A DNA stretch of 64,000 bases from Aquipseudomonas guryensis. Its GTDB lineage: Bacteria; Pseudomonadota; Gammaproteobacteria; Pseudomonadales; Pseudomonadaceae. The notes beneath the pieces were generated by a model. The model ran no database searches. It was not told where the DNA came from and was given only the letters and a program-made list of their open reading frames with translations. The stretch spans positions 310,001 through 374,000 of the forward strand of contig NZ_JACJFN010000004.1 in the NCBI RefSeq assembly GCF_014164785.1. Reading direction: 5' to 3'. The translations under genes were made by a program, and so were the position numbers. Of the stretch, positions 40,065-49,974 are shown piece by piece (position 1 is the stretch's first letter; the number at the start of each line of letters is the position of its first letter).

Positions 40065-41893
40065 CAGTTGGCTTCCTGCGCAGGTTCGGCTGGCGCGGCG
40101 ACGGGCGCGCTGCTCTGCGCTTCTTCCCACCAGGTCATCAGGCCGTAGTCATACAGTGGGGTGACTGCCGGGCGGCCGAAGCGCTTCCAGTAGGCCACGC
40201 GCCAGGTGTCGACGTAGTAGTTGGGCACCACGTAGTGGCCCCAGAGCAGGGCGCGATCGAGGGCGCGGGCGTGGGTGATCAGTGCCTTGCGCGAGTCGGC
40301 GCGAATCAGGCCCTCCACCAGCTTGTCGATGGCCGGGTCACGCAGGCCCATGTAGTTGCGGCTACCGGGGTTGTCGGCGCTGCTGGAGTGCCAGTACTCG
40401 CGCTGTTCATTGCCCGGCGAGTTGGACTGCGACCAGATGGCCGAGGTCATGTCGAAGTCGCGCGAGTTGAGGCGGTTGATGTATTGGGATACGTCGACCC
40501 GGCGGATCTGCAGATCTATACCCAGTTCGGCCAGGTTACGTTTGAACGGCAGGATCACCCGTTCCAGGTTGGCCTGGAAGTTGAGGAATTCGAAGCTCAG
40601 CTGCTTGCCATTGACATCGACCATCTTGTCGTTGTCGATGCGGTAGCCCGCTTCGGTCAGCAGCTGGTAGGCGCGCCGGCTCTGCTCGCGAATGATACCG
40701 CTGCCATCGCTGACCGGTGGCTTGAATTCCTGGGTAAAGACTGCCGGTGGCAGCTGGGCGCGCAGGGGTTCGAGCAGCTTCAGCTCCTCGGCGTCCGGCA
40801 GACCGCTGGCCGCCATTTCCGAGTTCTCGAAATAGCTGTGGGTGCGTTTGTAGGCCCCGTAGAACAGTTGCTTGTTGGCCCATTCGAAGTCGAACAAAAG
40901 GGCGATTGCCTCGCGCACGCGGGCATCCTGGAACAGCGGGCGGCGCAGGTTGAACACATAACCCTGCATGCCTACCGGGTTGTGGTTAGTGATGGATTGC
41001 TGGACGAACTTGCCGGCGCTCAGGGCCGGGGAGTCGTAGCCGGTGGCCCAGTCCTTGGCCGAGTACTCGAGGTTGACGTCGAAGCTGCCTTTCTTGAAGG
41101 CCTCGAGGGCGACTGCGCTGTCGCGGTAGTACTCGATCTGGATGGTGTCGAAGTTGTACTGACCGCGCGCCACGGGCAGGTCCTTGGCCCACCAGTCCTT
41201 GATCCGTTCGAAGCGCAGGGCACTGCCCGGTTCGACCTTGGTGATCTGGTAGGGGCCGCTGCCCAGCGGTGGCTCTAGGCTGCTCTTGGCGAAGTCGCGA
41301 TCAGCCCACCAGTGCTTGGGCAGGATCTGCAGCTGGCCGAGGATCAGTGGCAGCTCACGGTTATCCGGGTGCTTGAAGTCGAAGCGCACGCGCAGTTTGT
41401 CTTCGACCACCACCTGCGCCACATCGGCGTAGTAGTGGCGGTACTGCGGTGTGCCTTTCTCGATCAGTGTGTTGAAGGTAAAGGCCACGTCTTCGGCGGT
41501 AACCGGGGTGCCGTCATGGAAGCGGGCCTTGGGGCTGAGGATAAAGCGCACGAAGCTGTTGTCGGGCGCCTTGTCGATCTTCTCGGCGAGCAGGCCGTAC
41601 TCGGTAAAGGGTTCGTCCGGTGAGTGGTAGGTCAGGCTGTCGTAGATCAGGCCGATCTGCGCCGGCGCATTGCCCTTGGTGATGAACGGGTTGAAGCTGT
41701 CGAAGCCGCTCAGACCCGGCAGGCGCAGGATGCCGCCCTTGGGCGCATCCGGGTTCACATAGTCGAAGTGCTGGAAGTTGGCCGGGTATTTGGGCGCCTC
41801 GCCATACAGGGTCAGGGCGTGTTGCGGAGCGGCCTGGGCCAGGCCGGCTATCAGCAGCAGGCCGGCGCCCAGGGCGCGCAGGGGGTTAGTCAT
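40064..41893 (-). CDS. nppA2: extracellular peptide-binding protein, second copy (YejA/NppA2 type)
   Basis: A 609-residue family 5 solute-binding protein with a signal peptide ([21 protein letters not shown]). [38 protein letters not shown] and LGSGPYQI are the family landmarks. It presents oligopeptides or peptide-like compounds to NppBC in the periplasm. The start overlaps the stop of nppA1 in ATGA. It is paralogous to nppA1; the two share layout but differ in sequence along their length. Confidence 0.92.
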   Translation of the reverse strand: MTNPLRALGAGLLLIAGLAQAAPQHALTLYGEAPKYPANFQHFDYVNPDAPKGGILRLPGLSGFDSFNPFITKGNAPAQIGLIYDSLTYHSPDEPFTEYGLLAEKIDKAPDNSFVRFILSPKARFHDGTPVTAEDVAFTFNTLIEKGTPQYRHYYADVAQVVVEDKLRVRFDFKHPDNRELPLILGQLQILPKHWWADRDFAKSSLEPPLGSGPYQITKVEPGSALRFERIKDWWAKDLPVARGQYNFDTIQIEYYRDSAVALEAFKKGSFDVNLEYSAKDWATGYDSPALSAGKFVQQSITNHNPVGMQGYVFNLRRPLFQDARVREAIALLFDFEWANKQLFYGAYKRTHSYFENSEMAASGLPDAEELKLLEPLRAQLPPAVFTQEFKPPVSDGSGIIREQSRRAYQLLTEAGYRIDNDKMVDVNGKQLSFEFLNFQANLERVILPFKRNLAELGIDLQIRRVDVSQYINRLNSRDFDMTSAIWSQSNSPGNEQREYWHSSSADNPGSRNYMGLRDPAIDKLVEGLIRADSRKALITHARALDRALLWGHYVVPNYYVDTWRVAYWKRFGRPAVTPLYDYGLMTWWEEAQSSAPVAAPAEPAQEAN

Positions 41894-43740
41894 CGAGCGG
41901 TCTCCGTGGGCTTCAGCCACCAGGCCCGCAGCCCCAGGGTGTAGGGCGGGGTGGTGACGAAGGCGAACCGGTTACGGTACGCCAGGCGGTGATGATTGAT
42001 GTACCAGTTGGGAATGCTGTAGTGCTGCCAGAGCAGCACGCGGTCGATGGCGCGGCTGGCGGCCACCTGTTCGTCGCGGGTCTGCGCTTCCAGGAGTTTT
42101 TCCAGCAGTGCATCGACTACCGGATGGGTGACGCCCGCGTAGTTCTTGCTGCCTTTGACCGCGGCCTGGCTGGAGTGGAAGTACTGCACTTGCTCCAGGC
42201 CCGGACTCAGGCTCTGTGGCAGGGTCATGAGAATCATGTCGTAGTCGAAGTGATCCAGGCGCTGCTTGTACTGGGCACGGTCGACGGTACGCAGGTTGAC
42301 CTGGATGCCGATGCTAGCGAGGTTCTCGGTATAAGGTTGGAGAATGCGCTCGAGGTTCGGATTGACCAGTAGGATTTCGAAACGCAGCGGCTCGCCCTTG
42401 CTGTTGATCAGCTTGTGTCCGGAAGGTTTCCAGCCGGCTTCGCCCAGCAGGCTCATGGCCTTGCGCAGGGTGTCCCGCGGAATGCCGCGGCCGTCGGTTT
42501 CCGGCAGGCTGAACGGCTCCTTGAACAAGGATGCCGGCAGTTGCTTGCGGTAGGGCGACAGTAGCAGCCATTCGCGGCCTTCCGGCTTGCCGCTGGCGGC
42601 GAACTCGCTGTTCGGGTAGTAGCTGCTGGTGCGCTTGTAGGCGCTGTTGAACAGCGCGCGGTTGGTCCATTCGAAGTCGAACATCAGGCCCATGGCTTCG
42701 CGCACCTTGCGCTCGGCGAAGATGGCGCGGCGGCTATTCATGAACAGCGCCTGGGTCTGGGTCGGGATCTGGTGCGGAATTTCGGCGCGGATCACCTCGC
42801 CTCGGGCGATGGCGGGGAAGCGATAGCCAGTGGCCCAGTTTTTCGCCTGGTGCTCGATGTAGAAGTCGAACTCGCCGGCCTTGAAGGCTTCGAAGGCGAC
42901 ACTGCTGTCGCGGTAGAACTCCACCTCGACACGGTCGAAGTTGTACTTGCCCCGGTTGACCGGCAGCTTTTCGCCCCACCAGTCCTTGACCCGCTCGAAC
43001 ACCAGGCTGCGTCCCGGGCTGATCGCGCTGACCTTGTACGGCCCACTGCCCAGCGGCACGTCAAAACTGGTGGCCTTGAAGTCGCGTTTCTTCCAGTAGT
43101 GCTGTGGCAGTACCGGCAATTCGCCAAGCCGCAGGATCAGCAGCGGGTTGCCGGCGCGCTTGAAGACAAAGCGAATGCGGTGGCGGTTGAGGATGTCGAC
43201 CCGCTGCACTTCCTGCAGGTTGGTGCGGTACTGCGGGTGACCATCCTTGACCAACAGGCGATAGGAAAAGGCCACGTCATAGGCGGTAATCGGCTTGCCA
43301 TCGTGGAAGCGTGCTTCTTCGCGCAGGTTGAACACCACCCAGCTGCGATCCTCGCTGTACTCCACGCTCTTGGCGATCAACCCGTAGCTGGTGGCGGATT
43401 CGTCGCCCGAGGGGTCGTACTGGCCGGTGCCGGCCATCAGCGGTTCGTTCAGCTCGCTGACCCCGTACTGCATGAAGTTGGGCGCGGCGGACGGACTACT
43501 ACCCTTGAAACTGTAGGGGTTGAGCGTGTCGAAGGTGCCATAGGCCATGACCCGCAGCGTGCCGCCTTTGGGTGCGTCGGGATTCACCCAGTCGAAGTGG
43601 GTGAAGCTGGCGGGGTATTTGAGGGTGCCGAACTGGGCGTAGCCGTGGCTTTCGCTAAGGGTCGCGAAGGCGGGAAAGCTCAGGGCCAGACCAATAATCA
43701 GCAGGAGCAGGGGACGCATTGGGCGCAAGATCCAGTCCAT
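41890..43740 (-). CDS. nppA1: extracellular peptide-binding protein, first copy (YejA/NppA1 type)
   Basis: A 616-residue family 5 solute-binding protein. The signal peptide is MRPLLLLIIGLALSFPAFA, reached either from MDWILRP (43740) or from the second Met (43719); neither has a strong ribosome-binding site, so the start is uncertain. Landmarks [38 protein letters not shown] and LGSGPYKV match nppA2. First gene of the operon nppA1-A2-B-C-D, every junction of which overlaps or is 1 base apart. Divergent from the HDOD gene. Confidence 0.9.
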   Translation of the reverse strand: MDWILRPMRPLLLLIIGLALSFPAFATLSESHGYAQFGTLKYPASFTHFDWVNPDAPKGGTLRVMAYGTFDTLNPYSFKGSSPSAAPNFMQYGVSELNEPLMAGTGQYDPSGDESATSYGLIAKSVEYSEDRSWVVFNLREEARFHDGKPITAYDVAFSYRLLVKDGHPQYRTNLQEVQRVDILNRHRIRFVFKRAGNPLLILRLGELPVLPQHYWKKRDFKATSFDVPLGSGPYKVSAISPGRSLVFERVKDWWGEKLPVNRGKYNFDRVEVEFYRDSSVAFEAFKAGEFDFYIEHQAKNWATGYRFPAIARGEVIRAEIPHQIPTQTQALFMNSRRAIFAERKVREAMGLMFDFEWTNRALFNSAYKRTSSYYPNSEFAASGKPEGREWLLLSPYRKQLPASLFKEPFSLPETDGRGIPRDTLRKAMSLLGEAGWKPSGHKLINSKGEPLRFEILLVNPNLERILQPYTENLASIGIQVNLRTVDRAQYKQRLDHFDYDMILMTLPQSLSPGLEQVQYFHSSQAAVKGSKNYAGVTHPVVDALLEKLLEAQTRDEQVAASRAIDRVLLWQHYSIPNWYINHHRLAYRNRFAFVTTPPYTLGLRAWWLKPTETAR

Positions 43741-43865
43741 GGCGGCGTTTGGGCTTCTCGGGCGGTACAGTAACAGCTTGTATCCGCAGGAAAAAGAGTG
43801 CCTTTTTCAGAGCATGTGCCATCAATTTGATTACACTGAAACAAATTGAAATAGAGGTTGGCATC

Positions 43866-45308
43866 TTGGTGGAACGCAGTGTGGGTGTACAGGCATGGAT
43901 AGATCGTCTGAATCAGGCCGAATTACCCGCTTTAGCCGCGGTGGTGCAGGATTTGCACCGGCTTTCCCAGGTCGACAAGGCCTCGGTGCAGCAACTGGCC
44001 GATGTACTGTTGCGTGATGCCTCGTTGACCGCCAAGGTGCTGCGGGTCGGTAACAGCGTTTATTACAACCCCTCCCAGGAAGGCATCCGCACCATTTCCC
44101 GAGCCATCGTGCTGATCGGCTTCGACAATGTGCGCCTGATTGGCATGTCGGTCAGCCTGATCGACAGCCTGCTGACCAAGGTGCCGCGCGAGCAGCTGCA
44201 GATGCTGCTGGCGCGCTCATTCCATGCTGCCGTACAGGCGCGCAATATCGCCGGCTACGTGCTGACCAAGAACCAGGAAGAAGTCTTTATCGCCGCGCTG
44301 CTGCACACAGTGGGTGAGCTGGCATTCTGGGCCTGTGGTGGCGATCAGGCTGACGAGCTGGCCGATGCCCTGGAACAGCCCAATGTGGATGTCGACGAGG
44401 CGGTGCGCCAGGTGCTTGGCACCAGCTTCCGCCAACTGACCCAGGGCCTGGTAAAAAGCTGGAACCTGGGCGAGCTGGCAACCTTCGCCCACGGCAGCGG
44501 CAACCAGCATGATCCTGCGGTGCGGGCGATCAGCCTGGGCGTGAAGATCAGTGAGGCGGCTCTGAACGGCTGGGACTCGCCGGAGATGGAAAAACTGGTG
44601 CAGCAGTTGGCGGACTTCACTGGGGTCAGCCCGGAAGATGCCCTGAAACAGGTGCTGGAGAGCGCCGAAGAGACCGTCGAAGTGGCTGCCACCTTCGGCG
44701 CCAGTCAGCTGTGCCGGCTGATTCCCAATACCGACCCCGAACAGATCAAGTTGCAACAGCAGGAACGCAAGGCGCGCCTGTTGCAGCCGGACCTGCTGGC
44801 GCTGCAGCAGGCGCTGCAGGATCTGGGCATGATGATCAACCAAAAGGGTGATGTCGGCCTGATTCTCGATACTCTGCTCAGGGGCCTGCATCAGGGTGCC
44901 GGCCTGGAGCGGGTGATGCTGGCCGTGCTGGCTGACGGGCAGACCCGTTTCCGCGCCAAGCGGGCAGTGGGCGAGGGCACCGAGCAGTGGCTGACGGACT
45001 TCCAGTTGCCGGCGGCGCAAATCGAACAGCCGCATATCTTCAGCTACGCCCTGCGTAACCGCGAGGCCTTGTGGATGGGAGTGCCGGCCAGTTACAACCT
45101 GGCTGAGCTGGTGACCCTGCCGATGCGCCAGCTACTCGGCCAGGGCATGTTCTTTATCGCCCCGATCATGGCTGGAACCCGTGAAATCGGGGTGCTGTAT
45201 GCCGATAGCCGAGTATCCGGGCGGGCGCTCAAGCATGAGCAGTTCGTGGCTTTCCAGCGCTTTACCCAGCTGACCGGGCGTTGCCTGGAGGCGCTGACCA
45301 AGCGCTGA
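43866..45308 (+). CDS. HDOD domain regulator with C-terminal GAF-like region
   Basis: About 480 residues. The N-terminal HDOD domain (about residues 15-215) contains LLRDASLTAKVLRVGNS and YNPSQEGIRTISRAIVLIGF, typical of this output domain used in signalling proteins related to HD phosphodiesterases. The C-terminal third (about 330-475) looks like a GAF-type sensor (LDTLLRGLHQGAGLERVMLAVL...REIGVLYADSR). No catalytic HD residues are expected. The start is uncertain: TTG at 43866 or GTG at 43869, both placed correctly after AGAGGT (43853-43858). The longer open frame upstream overlaps the nppA1 start and is unlikely. Confidence 0.85.
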   Translation: MVERSVGVQAWIDRLNQAELPALAAVVQDLHRLSQVDKASVQQLADVLLRDASLTAKVLRVGNSVYYNPSQEGIRTISRAIVLIGFDNVRLIGMSVSLIDSLLTKVPREQLQMLLARSFHAAVQARNIAGYVLTKNQEEVFIAALLHTVGELAFWACGGDQADELADALEQPNVDVDEAVRQVLGTSFRQLTQGLVKSWNLGELATFAHGSGNQHDPAVRAISLGVKISEAALNGWDSPEMEKLVQQLADFTGVSPEDALKQVLESAEETVEVAATFGASQLCRLIPNTDPEQIKLQQQERKARLLQPDLLALQQALQDLGMMINQKGDVGLILDTLLRGLHQGAGLERVMLAVLADGQTRFRAKRAVGEGTEQWLTDFQLPAAQIEQPHIFSYALRNREALWMGVPASYNLAELVTLPMRQLLGQGMFFIAPIMAGTREIGVLYADSRVSGRALKHEQFVAFQRFTQLTGRCLEALTKR

Positions 45309-45319
45309 TTGGTCGCTGT

Positions 45320-45346
45320 CGTACCCGGATTGCATCCGGGCTACGG
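45320..45346. repeat. REP-like palindrome between the HDOD gene and mltD
   Basis: CGTACCCGGATTGCATCCGG and the following GCTACG form a palindrome (CCCGGAT / ATCCGGG). This GTAGCCCGGATGCAATCCGGG-type sequence is a widespread extragenic palindrome in some Pseudomonas lineages. It sits between two convergent genes, in 41 bases, and may act as their shared terminator. Confidence 0.75.
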
Positions 45347-45349
45347 CTC

Positions 45350-46942
45350 TCAGTTGAGATACAGGGTCAGGGTCTGTCCCGGTTTCAGCGAGTTGCTGTT
45401 GCTGCGCGGGTTCCAGCGCTGCAGGTGCTTCAGGTCGACCTTGAAGCGCTGAGCGATGAGGTACAGCGAATCGCCTGACTTGACCCGGTAATAGGTGACG
45501 TTCTGGCGGCTGGCGGGCTTGGCGGCGGCCGCCGAGTTGCCGGTGCCACCGCTTGCCCCGCTACCCCCATGGATCACCAGGGTCTGGCCCAGGCTCAGCT
45601 TGCTGCGCGCGTTGAGCTTGTTCCAGCGTTGCAGGTCTTTCAGCGAGACATTGTTGCTGTTGGCGATCTGCCACAGGGTATCGCCGCTCTTCACCTTGTA
45701 GCTGCGCGGTCCGGCGCTCGGCGTAGCCTTGGCAACCTGTTGGTGCAGTGGCTGGCTCGGCTCGCGATCACCGGCGGCGGGAATGCTGAGGATCTGGCCA
45801 ACTCGCAGGCTGTTGCTCTTGAGCTTATTGACGTCCTTCAGGGTATTGACCGTCAGGTGGTAGCGGTTGGCAATGCTGTGCAGGTTGTCGCCGTTGCGCA
45901 CGCGGTATTCCTGCCAGCTCACCACCTGCTGCGGTTTCATCAGGGCCAGGTTGGCGTTGAGCAGCTCGGCTTTCCCTGTAGGCACCAGCAGGTGCTGCGG
46001 GCCGTCCATGGTGATGCCTTTCTTGAAAGCCGGATTGAGGCTTTGCAGCTCGTCCTCTTCCATGTCGACCAGGGCTGCCACTCGTGCCAGGTCGAGCCCC
46101 GACTTGCTCGCCACCTGCTCGAAATAGGGCTCGTTGGCAATTGGATCCAGGCGCACGCCGTAGGCTTCAGGCGACATGACGATCTGCGACAGGGCCAGCA
46201 GCTTGGGCACGTAGGCCTGGGTTTCCTTGGGCAGCGGCAGGTTCCAGTAGTCGGTTGGCAGGCCGAGTTTCTGGTTGCGCTCGATGGCCCGGCTGACGGT
46301 GCCTTCGCCGGCGTTGTAGGCCGCCAGGGCGAGCAGCCAGTCGCCGTTGAACATGTCGTGCAGGCGGCTCAGGTAGGTCATGGCAGCGTTGGTCGATGCG
46401 ACGATGTCGCGGCGGCCGTCGTACCAGTTGGTCTGGCGCAGGTTGAAGTGGCGGCCGGTAGAGGGAATGAACTGCCAGATACCCACGGCATGGCTACGCG
46501 AGTAGGCGAACGGGTTGTAGGCGCTCTCGATGACCGGCAGCAGGGCCAGCTCCATCGGCATGTCGCGCTCTTCCAGGCGTTCGACCACGTAATGGATGTA
46601 GCGGCTGCCACGTTCGCTGGCGTTTTCCAGGAAGGAGGGGTTGCTGGCGAACCACAGACGTTGCTGCTCGATACGCGGATTGACGCCGATTTCGCCCTGC
46701 AGCTTGAAGCCTTCGCGCATGCGTTCCCAGATGTCGCGCGGCTCTTCGGGTTCGGCTTCCTGGCTCAGCCACTCCGGTTCCTGCTGCAGGCTGACGGCGC
46801 GATCGGTATCGCGGTCGTTCTCCGGGCTGGACGGCGCCATGTTCTGGCAACCGGCGACAAACAGGCAGGCCAACACCGCCAGAGCCCTTGCTCTCTGTGC
46901 CAATGCAGCTGAATCAAGGGATCTGAAAGGTAATAAAAACAT
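45350..46942 (-). CDS. mltD: membrane-bound lytic murein transglycosylase D
   Basis: A 530-residue outer-membrane lipoprotein with lipobox VAGC (Cys32). The SLT domain (about residues 110-260) has the catalytic Glu in LLPVIESAYNPFAYSRSHAVGIWQF and AAYNAGEGTV. Three LysM repeats follow at about 345-390, 410-455 and 480-527 (YRVKSGDSLYLIAQRFKVDLKHLQRWN). It cleaves peptidoglycan glycan strands. E. coli MltD has two LysM repeats; three are common in pseudomonads. A divergent or upstream promoter would lie in 46943-47034. Confidence 0.95.
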   Translation of the reverse strand: MFLLPFRSLDSAALAQRARALAVLACLFVAGCQNMAPSSPENDRDTDRAVSLQQEPEWLSQEAEPEEPRDIWERMREGFKLQGEIGVNPRIEQQRLWFASNPSFLENASERGSRYIHYVVERLEERDMPMELALLPVIESAYNPFAYSRSHAVGIWQFIPSTGRHFNLRQTNWYDGRRDIVASTNAAMTYLSRLHDMFNGDWLLALAAYNAGEGTVSRAIERNQKLGLPTDYWNLPLPKETQAYVPKLLALSQIVMSPEAYGVRLDPIANEPYFEQVASKSGLDLARVAALVDMEEDELQSLNPAFKKGITMDGPQHLLVPTGKAELLNANLALMKPQQVVSWQEYRVRNGDNLHSIANRYHLTVNTLKDVNKLKSNSLRVGQILSIPAAGDREPSQPLHQQVAKATPSAGPRSYKVKSGDTLWQIANSNNVSLKDLQRWNKLNARSKLSLGQTLVIHGGSGASGGTGNSAAAAKPASRQNVTYYRVKSGDSLYLIAQRFKVDLKHLQRWNPRSNSNSLKPGQTLTLYLN

Positions 46943-47034
46943 TGGTCGCTAGTGTCTGCCGGCGCTAAAAAGTTGGGGGATTCTAGGAACGCCCCCTGGG
47001 GTGGTCAAGTTTTCACCAGTCCTCTGGTCACTTT

Positions 47035-47823
47035 TTAACCAGCTCGAAAGCTGTCTTTCCACCTGCGCAGGCTGGCAAATACCTCGTCCGGCGAGCGCTG
47101 CTGGGGGCCTTCCCGCTCGTCTATTTTTTCTTTAATGGATGTTTCAGCGCAGCGCAGGAAGGGGTTGATGGCTTTCTCCAGGGCGATGGTCGAGGGCAGG
47201 CTGATGCGTCCTGCGGCACGCCAGGCGCTGACTTCGGCAAAGTGCGCGGCGATGGCCGCATTGTGCGGCTCCACGGCGCGGGCGAAGTGCAGATTGCTCA
47301 GGGTGTATTCGTGGGTGCAGTAAACCAGCGTGGCATCCGGCAGGCTGGCCAGCAGGCTCAGAGAGGCATGCATCTGCGCCGGGCTGCCTTCGAACAGGCG
47401 ACCGCATCCGGCAGAGAACAGCGTGTCGCCGCAGAACAGCCAGGGTTGCGCGGGATCGGCATGGTAGTAGGCGATATGGCCGAGGGTGTGGCCGGGCACC
47501 TCATGGATGACGAACTCGCGGTCGAGCACGCTGATGCGATCACCTTCAGCCAAGGCCACGTCGCGCTGCGGGATCTGCTCCTGCGCCGGGCCGTACACGC
47601 GGGCGCCAGTGGCGGCCTTGAGCTGGACAATGCCGCCGATATGGTCCGGGTGGTGATGGGTGATCAGGATGTCGCTGAGCTGCCAGCCCGCATGGGCAGC
47701 GAGCCAGGCCAATACCGGCGCGGCGTCACCCGGATCGACCACGGCGCAGCGGCGCTGGGCATGGTCTTGCAGGAGCCACAGGTAGTTGTCGCTGAAGGCG
47801 GGCAGGGCGTCGATTTGAAACAT
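47035..47823 (-). CDS. gloB: hydroxyacylglutathione hydrolase (glyoxalase II)
   Basis: A 262-residue metallo-beta-lactamase-fold enzyme. [10 protein letters not shown] (His56, His58, Asp60, His61) and [22 protein letters not shown] and [10 protein letters not shown] supply the metal ligands. It hydrolyses S-lactoylglutathione to lactate in methylglyoxal detoxification. The start is [18 protein letters not shown]; nine further codons upstream are open but not family-like. Divergent from the methyltransferase gene. Confidence 0.95.
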   Translation of the reverse strand: MFQIDALPAFSDNYLWLLQDHAQRRCAVVDPGDAAPVLAWLAAHAGWQLSDILITHHHPDHIGGIVQLKAATGARVYGPAQEQIPQRDVALAEGDRISVLDREFVIHEVPGHTLGHIAYYHADPAQPWLFCGDTLFSAGCGRLFEGSPAQMHASLSLLASLPDATLVYCTHEYTLSNLHFARAVEPHNAAIAAHFAEVSAWRAAGRISLPSTIALEKAINPFLRCAETSIKEKIDEREGPQQRSPDEVFASLRRWKDSFRAG

Positions 47824-47899
47824 TTTTCGGGGTCGCCAAGTGAGGGGCATTGGCGCATCTTAAGCGGCAAAGCCCTGCTTGTGTCACTGGAGGTTCCCG

Positions 47900-48658
47900 A
47901 TGAACGAGCAACCCTTCGCCCAGGCCGATGCCGATTGGCTAGACCTCACCCAGGCGGCCCGCGAGTGGCTGGCTTCGCCGCTTGGCGAGCTGTTGCTGGA
48001 AGAAGAGCGCCGCGCCCTGGATGAAGAACTGGCGCGGTATTTTGGTGGTTACCTGGTGCATTACGGCCCGGCGGCGTCCCAGCCACCGAGAGCGCCGCAG
48101 ATCCGTTGCAATGTTCGCCTTGGTGCGCCGTTGGTTGGCGTGGACATCGCCTGCGAAGAGCAGGCCTGGCCGCTCGGTGAGCATGCTGCCGATGTGGTGG
48201 TGCTGCAGCATGGTCTGGATTTCTGCTTGTCGCCCCATGGCCTGCTGCGCGAGGCGGCGCACAGCGTGCGCCCGGGTGGCCACCTGCTGATCGTCGGGAT
48301 CAACCCCTGGAGTGCCTGGGGCCTGCGCCATTACTTCGCCCGTGATGGTTTTCGCCAGGCCCGCTGCATCTCGCCGGCGCGCATGAGTGACTGGCTCAGC
48401 CTGCTCGGCTTCGCGCTGGAGAAACGCCGCTTCGGGTGCTATCGTCCGCCGCTTGCTTCAGCGGCCTGGCAATCGCGCCTGGCCCGGCTGGAGACCTGGG
48501 GTGGTGCCTGGCAGATGCCGGGTGCCGGCTTCTATCTGTTGGTGGCGCGCAAGCTGGTGGTCGGCTTGCGGCCGCTGCGACCTGTGCAACGGGCCGCCAT
48601 GGGCAAGTTGCTGCCAATGCCGGTGGCCAAAGTCAGCCGCCGCGATTCCGAGCAGTAG
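47900..48658 (+). CDS. class I SAM-dependent methyltransferase-like protein
   Basis: A 252-residue protein with a Rossmann methyltransferase fold; SVRPGGHLLIVGINPWSAWGLRHYF is the post-motif III region seen in the UbiE/Methyltransf_11 class, and QHGLDFCLSPHGLLREA precedes it. The motif I glycine loop is not obvious, so catalytic competence is uncertain. The start MNEQPFAQ follows GGAGG. It always sits between gloB and rnhA in pseudomonads as far as I recall; substrate unknown. Confidence 0.8.
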   Translation: MNEQPFAQADADWLDLTQAAREWLASPLGELLLEEERRALDEELARYFGGYLVHYGPAASQPPRAPQIRCNVRLGAPLVGVDIACEEQAWPLGEHAADVVVLQHGLDFCLSPHGLLREAAHSVRPGGHLLIVGINPWSAWGLRHYFARDGFRQARCISPARMSDWLSLLGFALEKRRFGCYRPPLASAAWQSRLARLETWGGAWQMPGAGFYLLVARKLVVGLRPLRPVQRAAMGKLLPMPVAKVSRRDSEQ

Positions 48659-48669
48659 ATAAGTAGTCA

Positions 48670-49125
48670 ATGAGCGAAGACATAGTCGAGATCTACACCG
48701 ATGGCGCCTGCAAGGGCAATCCCGGCCCGGGCGGCTGGGGCGCGCTGTTGGTCTTCAAGGGTGCTGAAAAGGAACTCTGGGGCGGCGAGCCCAACACCAC
48801 CAACAACCGCATGGAGCTGATGGCGGCGATCTGCGCCCTGATCGCGCTGACCCGCCCCTGCTCGGTGCGTCTGGTGACCGACTCGCAGTACGTGATGAAG
48901 GGTATCCAGGAATGGATGCCGAACTGGAAGAAGCGCGGCTGGAAGACGGCTGCCAAGGAGCCGGTGAAGAACGCCGACCTGTGGCAAGCACTGGACGAGC
49001 AGGTCAACCGCCATAAGGTTGAATGGCGCTGGGTGCGTGGACATACCGGCCACCCGGGCAACGAGAAGGCCGACCAGTTGGCCAACCGCGGTGTCGATGA
49101 AGTGAGGGCAATGAAACATGCGTAG
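48670..49125 (+). CDS. rnhA: ribonuclease HI
   Basis: A 151-residue enzyme that cuts RNA in RNA-DNA hybrids. The four catalytic acids fall exactly where expected: Asp11 ([11 protein letters not shown]), Glu49 (NNRMEL), Asp71 (VTDSQYV) and Asp135 (NEKADQLA), with His125 in the flexible loop. Its 3' end overlaps dnaQ by 8 bases. The rnhA-dnaQ pairing is classic, though in E. coli the two are divergent while here they are in tandem. Confidence 0.97.
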   Translation: MSEDIVEIYTDGACKGNPGPGGWGALLVFKGAEKELWGGEPNTTNNRMELMAAICALIALTRPCSVRLVTDSQYVMKGIQEWMPNWKKRGWKTAAKEPVKNADLWQALDEQVNRHKVEWRWVRGHTGHPGNEKADQLANRGVDEVRAMKHA

Positions 49126-49852
49126 TGTGGTACTCGATACTGAAACCACGGGTATGCCGGTGACCGATGGGCATCGCATCATCGAAATCGGCTGTGTCGA
49201 ACTGGAAGGCCGGCGCCTGACCGGGCGCCACTACCACGTCTATCTCAACCCGGATCGCGAGATCGACGAGGGTGCGATTGCCGTGCACGGCATCACCAAC
49301 GAGTTCGTTGCCGACAAGCCGCGCTTCAAGGAAATCGCCGATGAGTTCTACGAGTTCATCCACGGCGCCCAGCTGATCATCCACAACGCGGCGTTCGACG
49401 TCGGCTTTATCAATAACGAATTCGCCCTGCTCGGGCAGAGCGAGCGCGCCGAAGTCAGCGACTACTGCGGCATCCTCGACACCCTGTTGATGGCCCGCGA
49501 GCGCCATCCGGGCCAGCGCAACAACCTCGATGCCCTGTGCAAGCGCTATGGCGTCGACAACTCCGGCCGTGACCTGCACGGCGCCCTGCTCGACGCCGAG
49601 ATCCTCGCTGACGTCTACCTGACCATGACCGGCGGCCAGACCCACCTGTCGCTGGCCGGCGACGGCGGCGATGGCAGCGGCCGGCAGATGCCCAGCCCGA
49701 TCATTCGCCTGGATGCCAACCGGGCGCCAACCCGCATCATCCGCGCCAGCGAGGCCGAGCTGGCGGCCCATGCTGCGCGCCTGGCGGTGATCGAAAAGTC
49801 CGCCGGGGCGCCGTCGCTGTGGGCGCAGCTGGAAGCGCCGAAAGAAAGCTGA
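49118..49852 (+). CDS. dnaQ: DNA polymerase III epsilon subunit (3'-5' proofreading exonuclease)
   Basis: A 244-residue DEDDh exonuclease. ExoI is [11 protein letters not shown] (Asp7, Glu9), ExoII is [16 protein letters not shown], and ExoIII is [16 protein letters not shown]. The C-terminal part beyond residue 185 binds the polymerase alpha subunit. It proofreads replication. Co-transcribed with rnhA through an 8-base overlap. Confidence 0.97.
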   Translation: MRSVVLDTETTGMPVTDGHRIIEIGCVELEGRRLTGRHYHVYLNPDREIDEGAIAVHGITNEFVADKPRFKEIADEFYEFIHGAQLIIHNAAFDVGFINNEFALLGQSERAEVSDYCGILDTLLMARERHPGQRNNLDALCKRYGVDNSGRDLHGALLDAEILADVYLTMTGGQTHLSLAGDGGDGSGRQMPSPIIRLDANRAPTRIIRASEAELAAHAARLAVIEKSAGAPSLWAQLEAPKES

Positions 49853-49861
49853 GGCTAGGGC

Positions 49862-49885
49862 AAAGGTTGTCCAGGCGACCTTTTC
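49862..49885 (+). terminator. terminator after dnaQ
   Basis: AAAGGTTG and CGACCTTT form an 8-base stem (one G-T) around TCCAGG, followed by TC. The T-run is short, so it is moderate. Confidence 0.6.
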
Positions 49886-49933
49886 TTACAGCTTGCTGCA
49901 CAGGGGGTTCCGCCCGTCCGGGCGAACTTCTAA

Positions 49934-49966
49934 CCTGAGGGGATAGGCCGCTGCCGGCCCCTCAGG
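49934..49966 (+). promoter_or_regulatory. hairpin enclosing the ldcA ribosome-binding site
   Basis: CCTGAGGGG (49934-49942) pairs perfectly with CCCCTCAGG (49958-49966); the inner CCG/CGG can extend the stem. The right arm ends in the AGG of the only ribosome-binding site (AGGA, 49964-49967), 8 bases before the ldcA ATG. Folding would hide the site, suggesting translational control. Confidence 0.55.
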
Positions 49967-49974
49967 AACTCATA

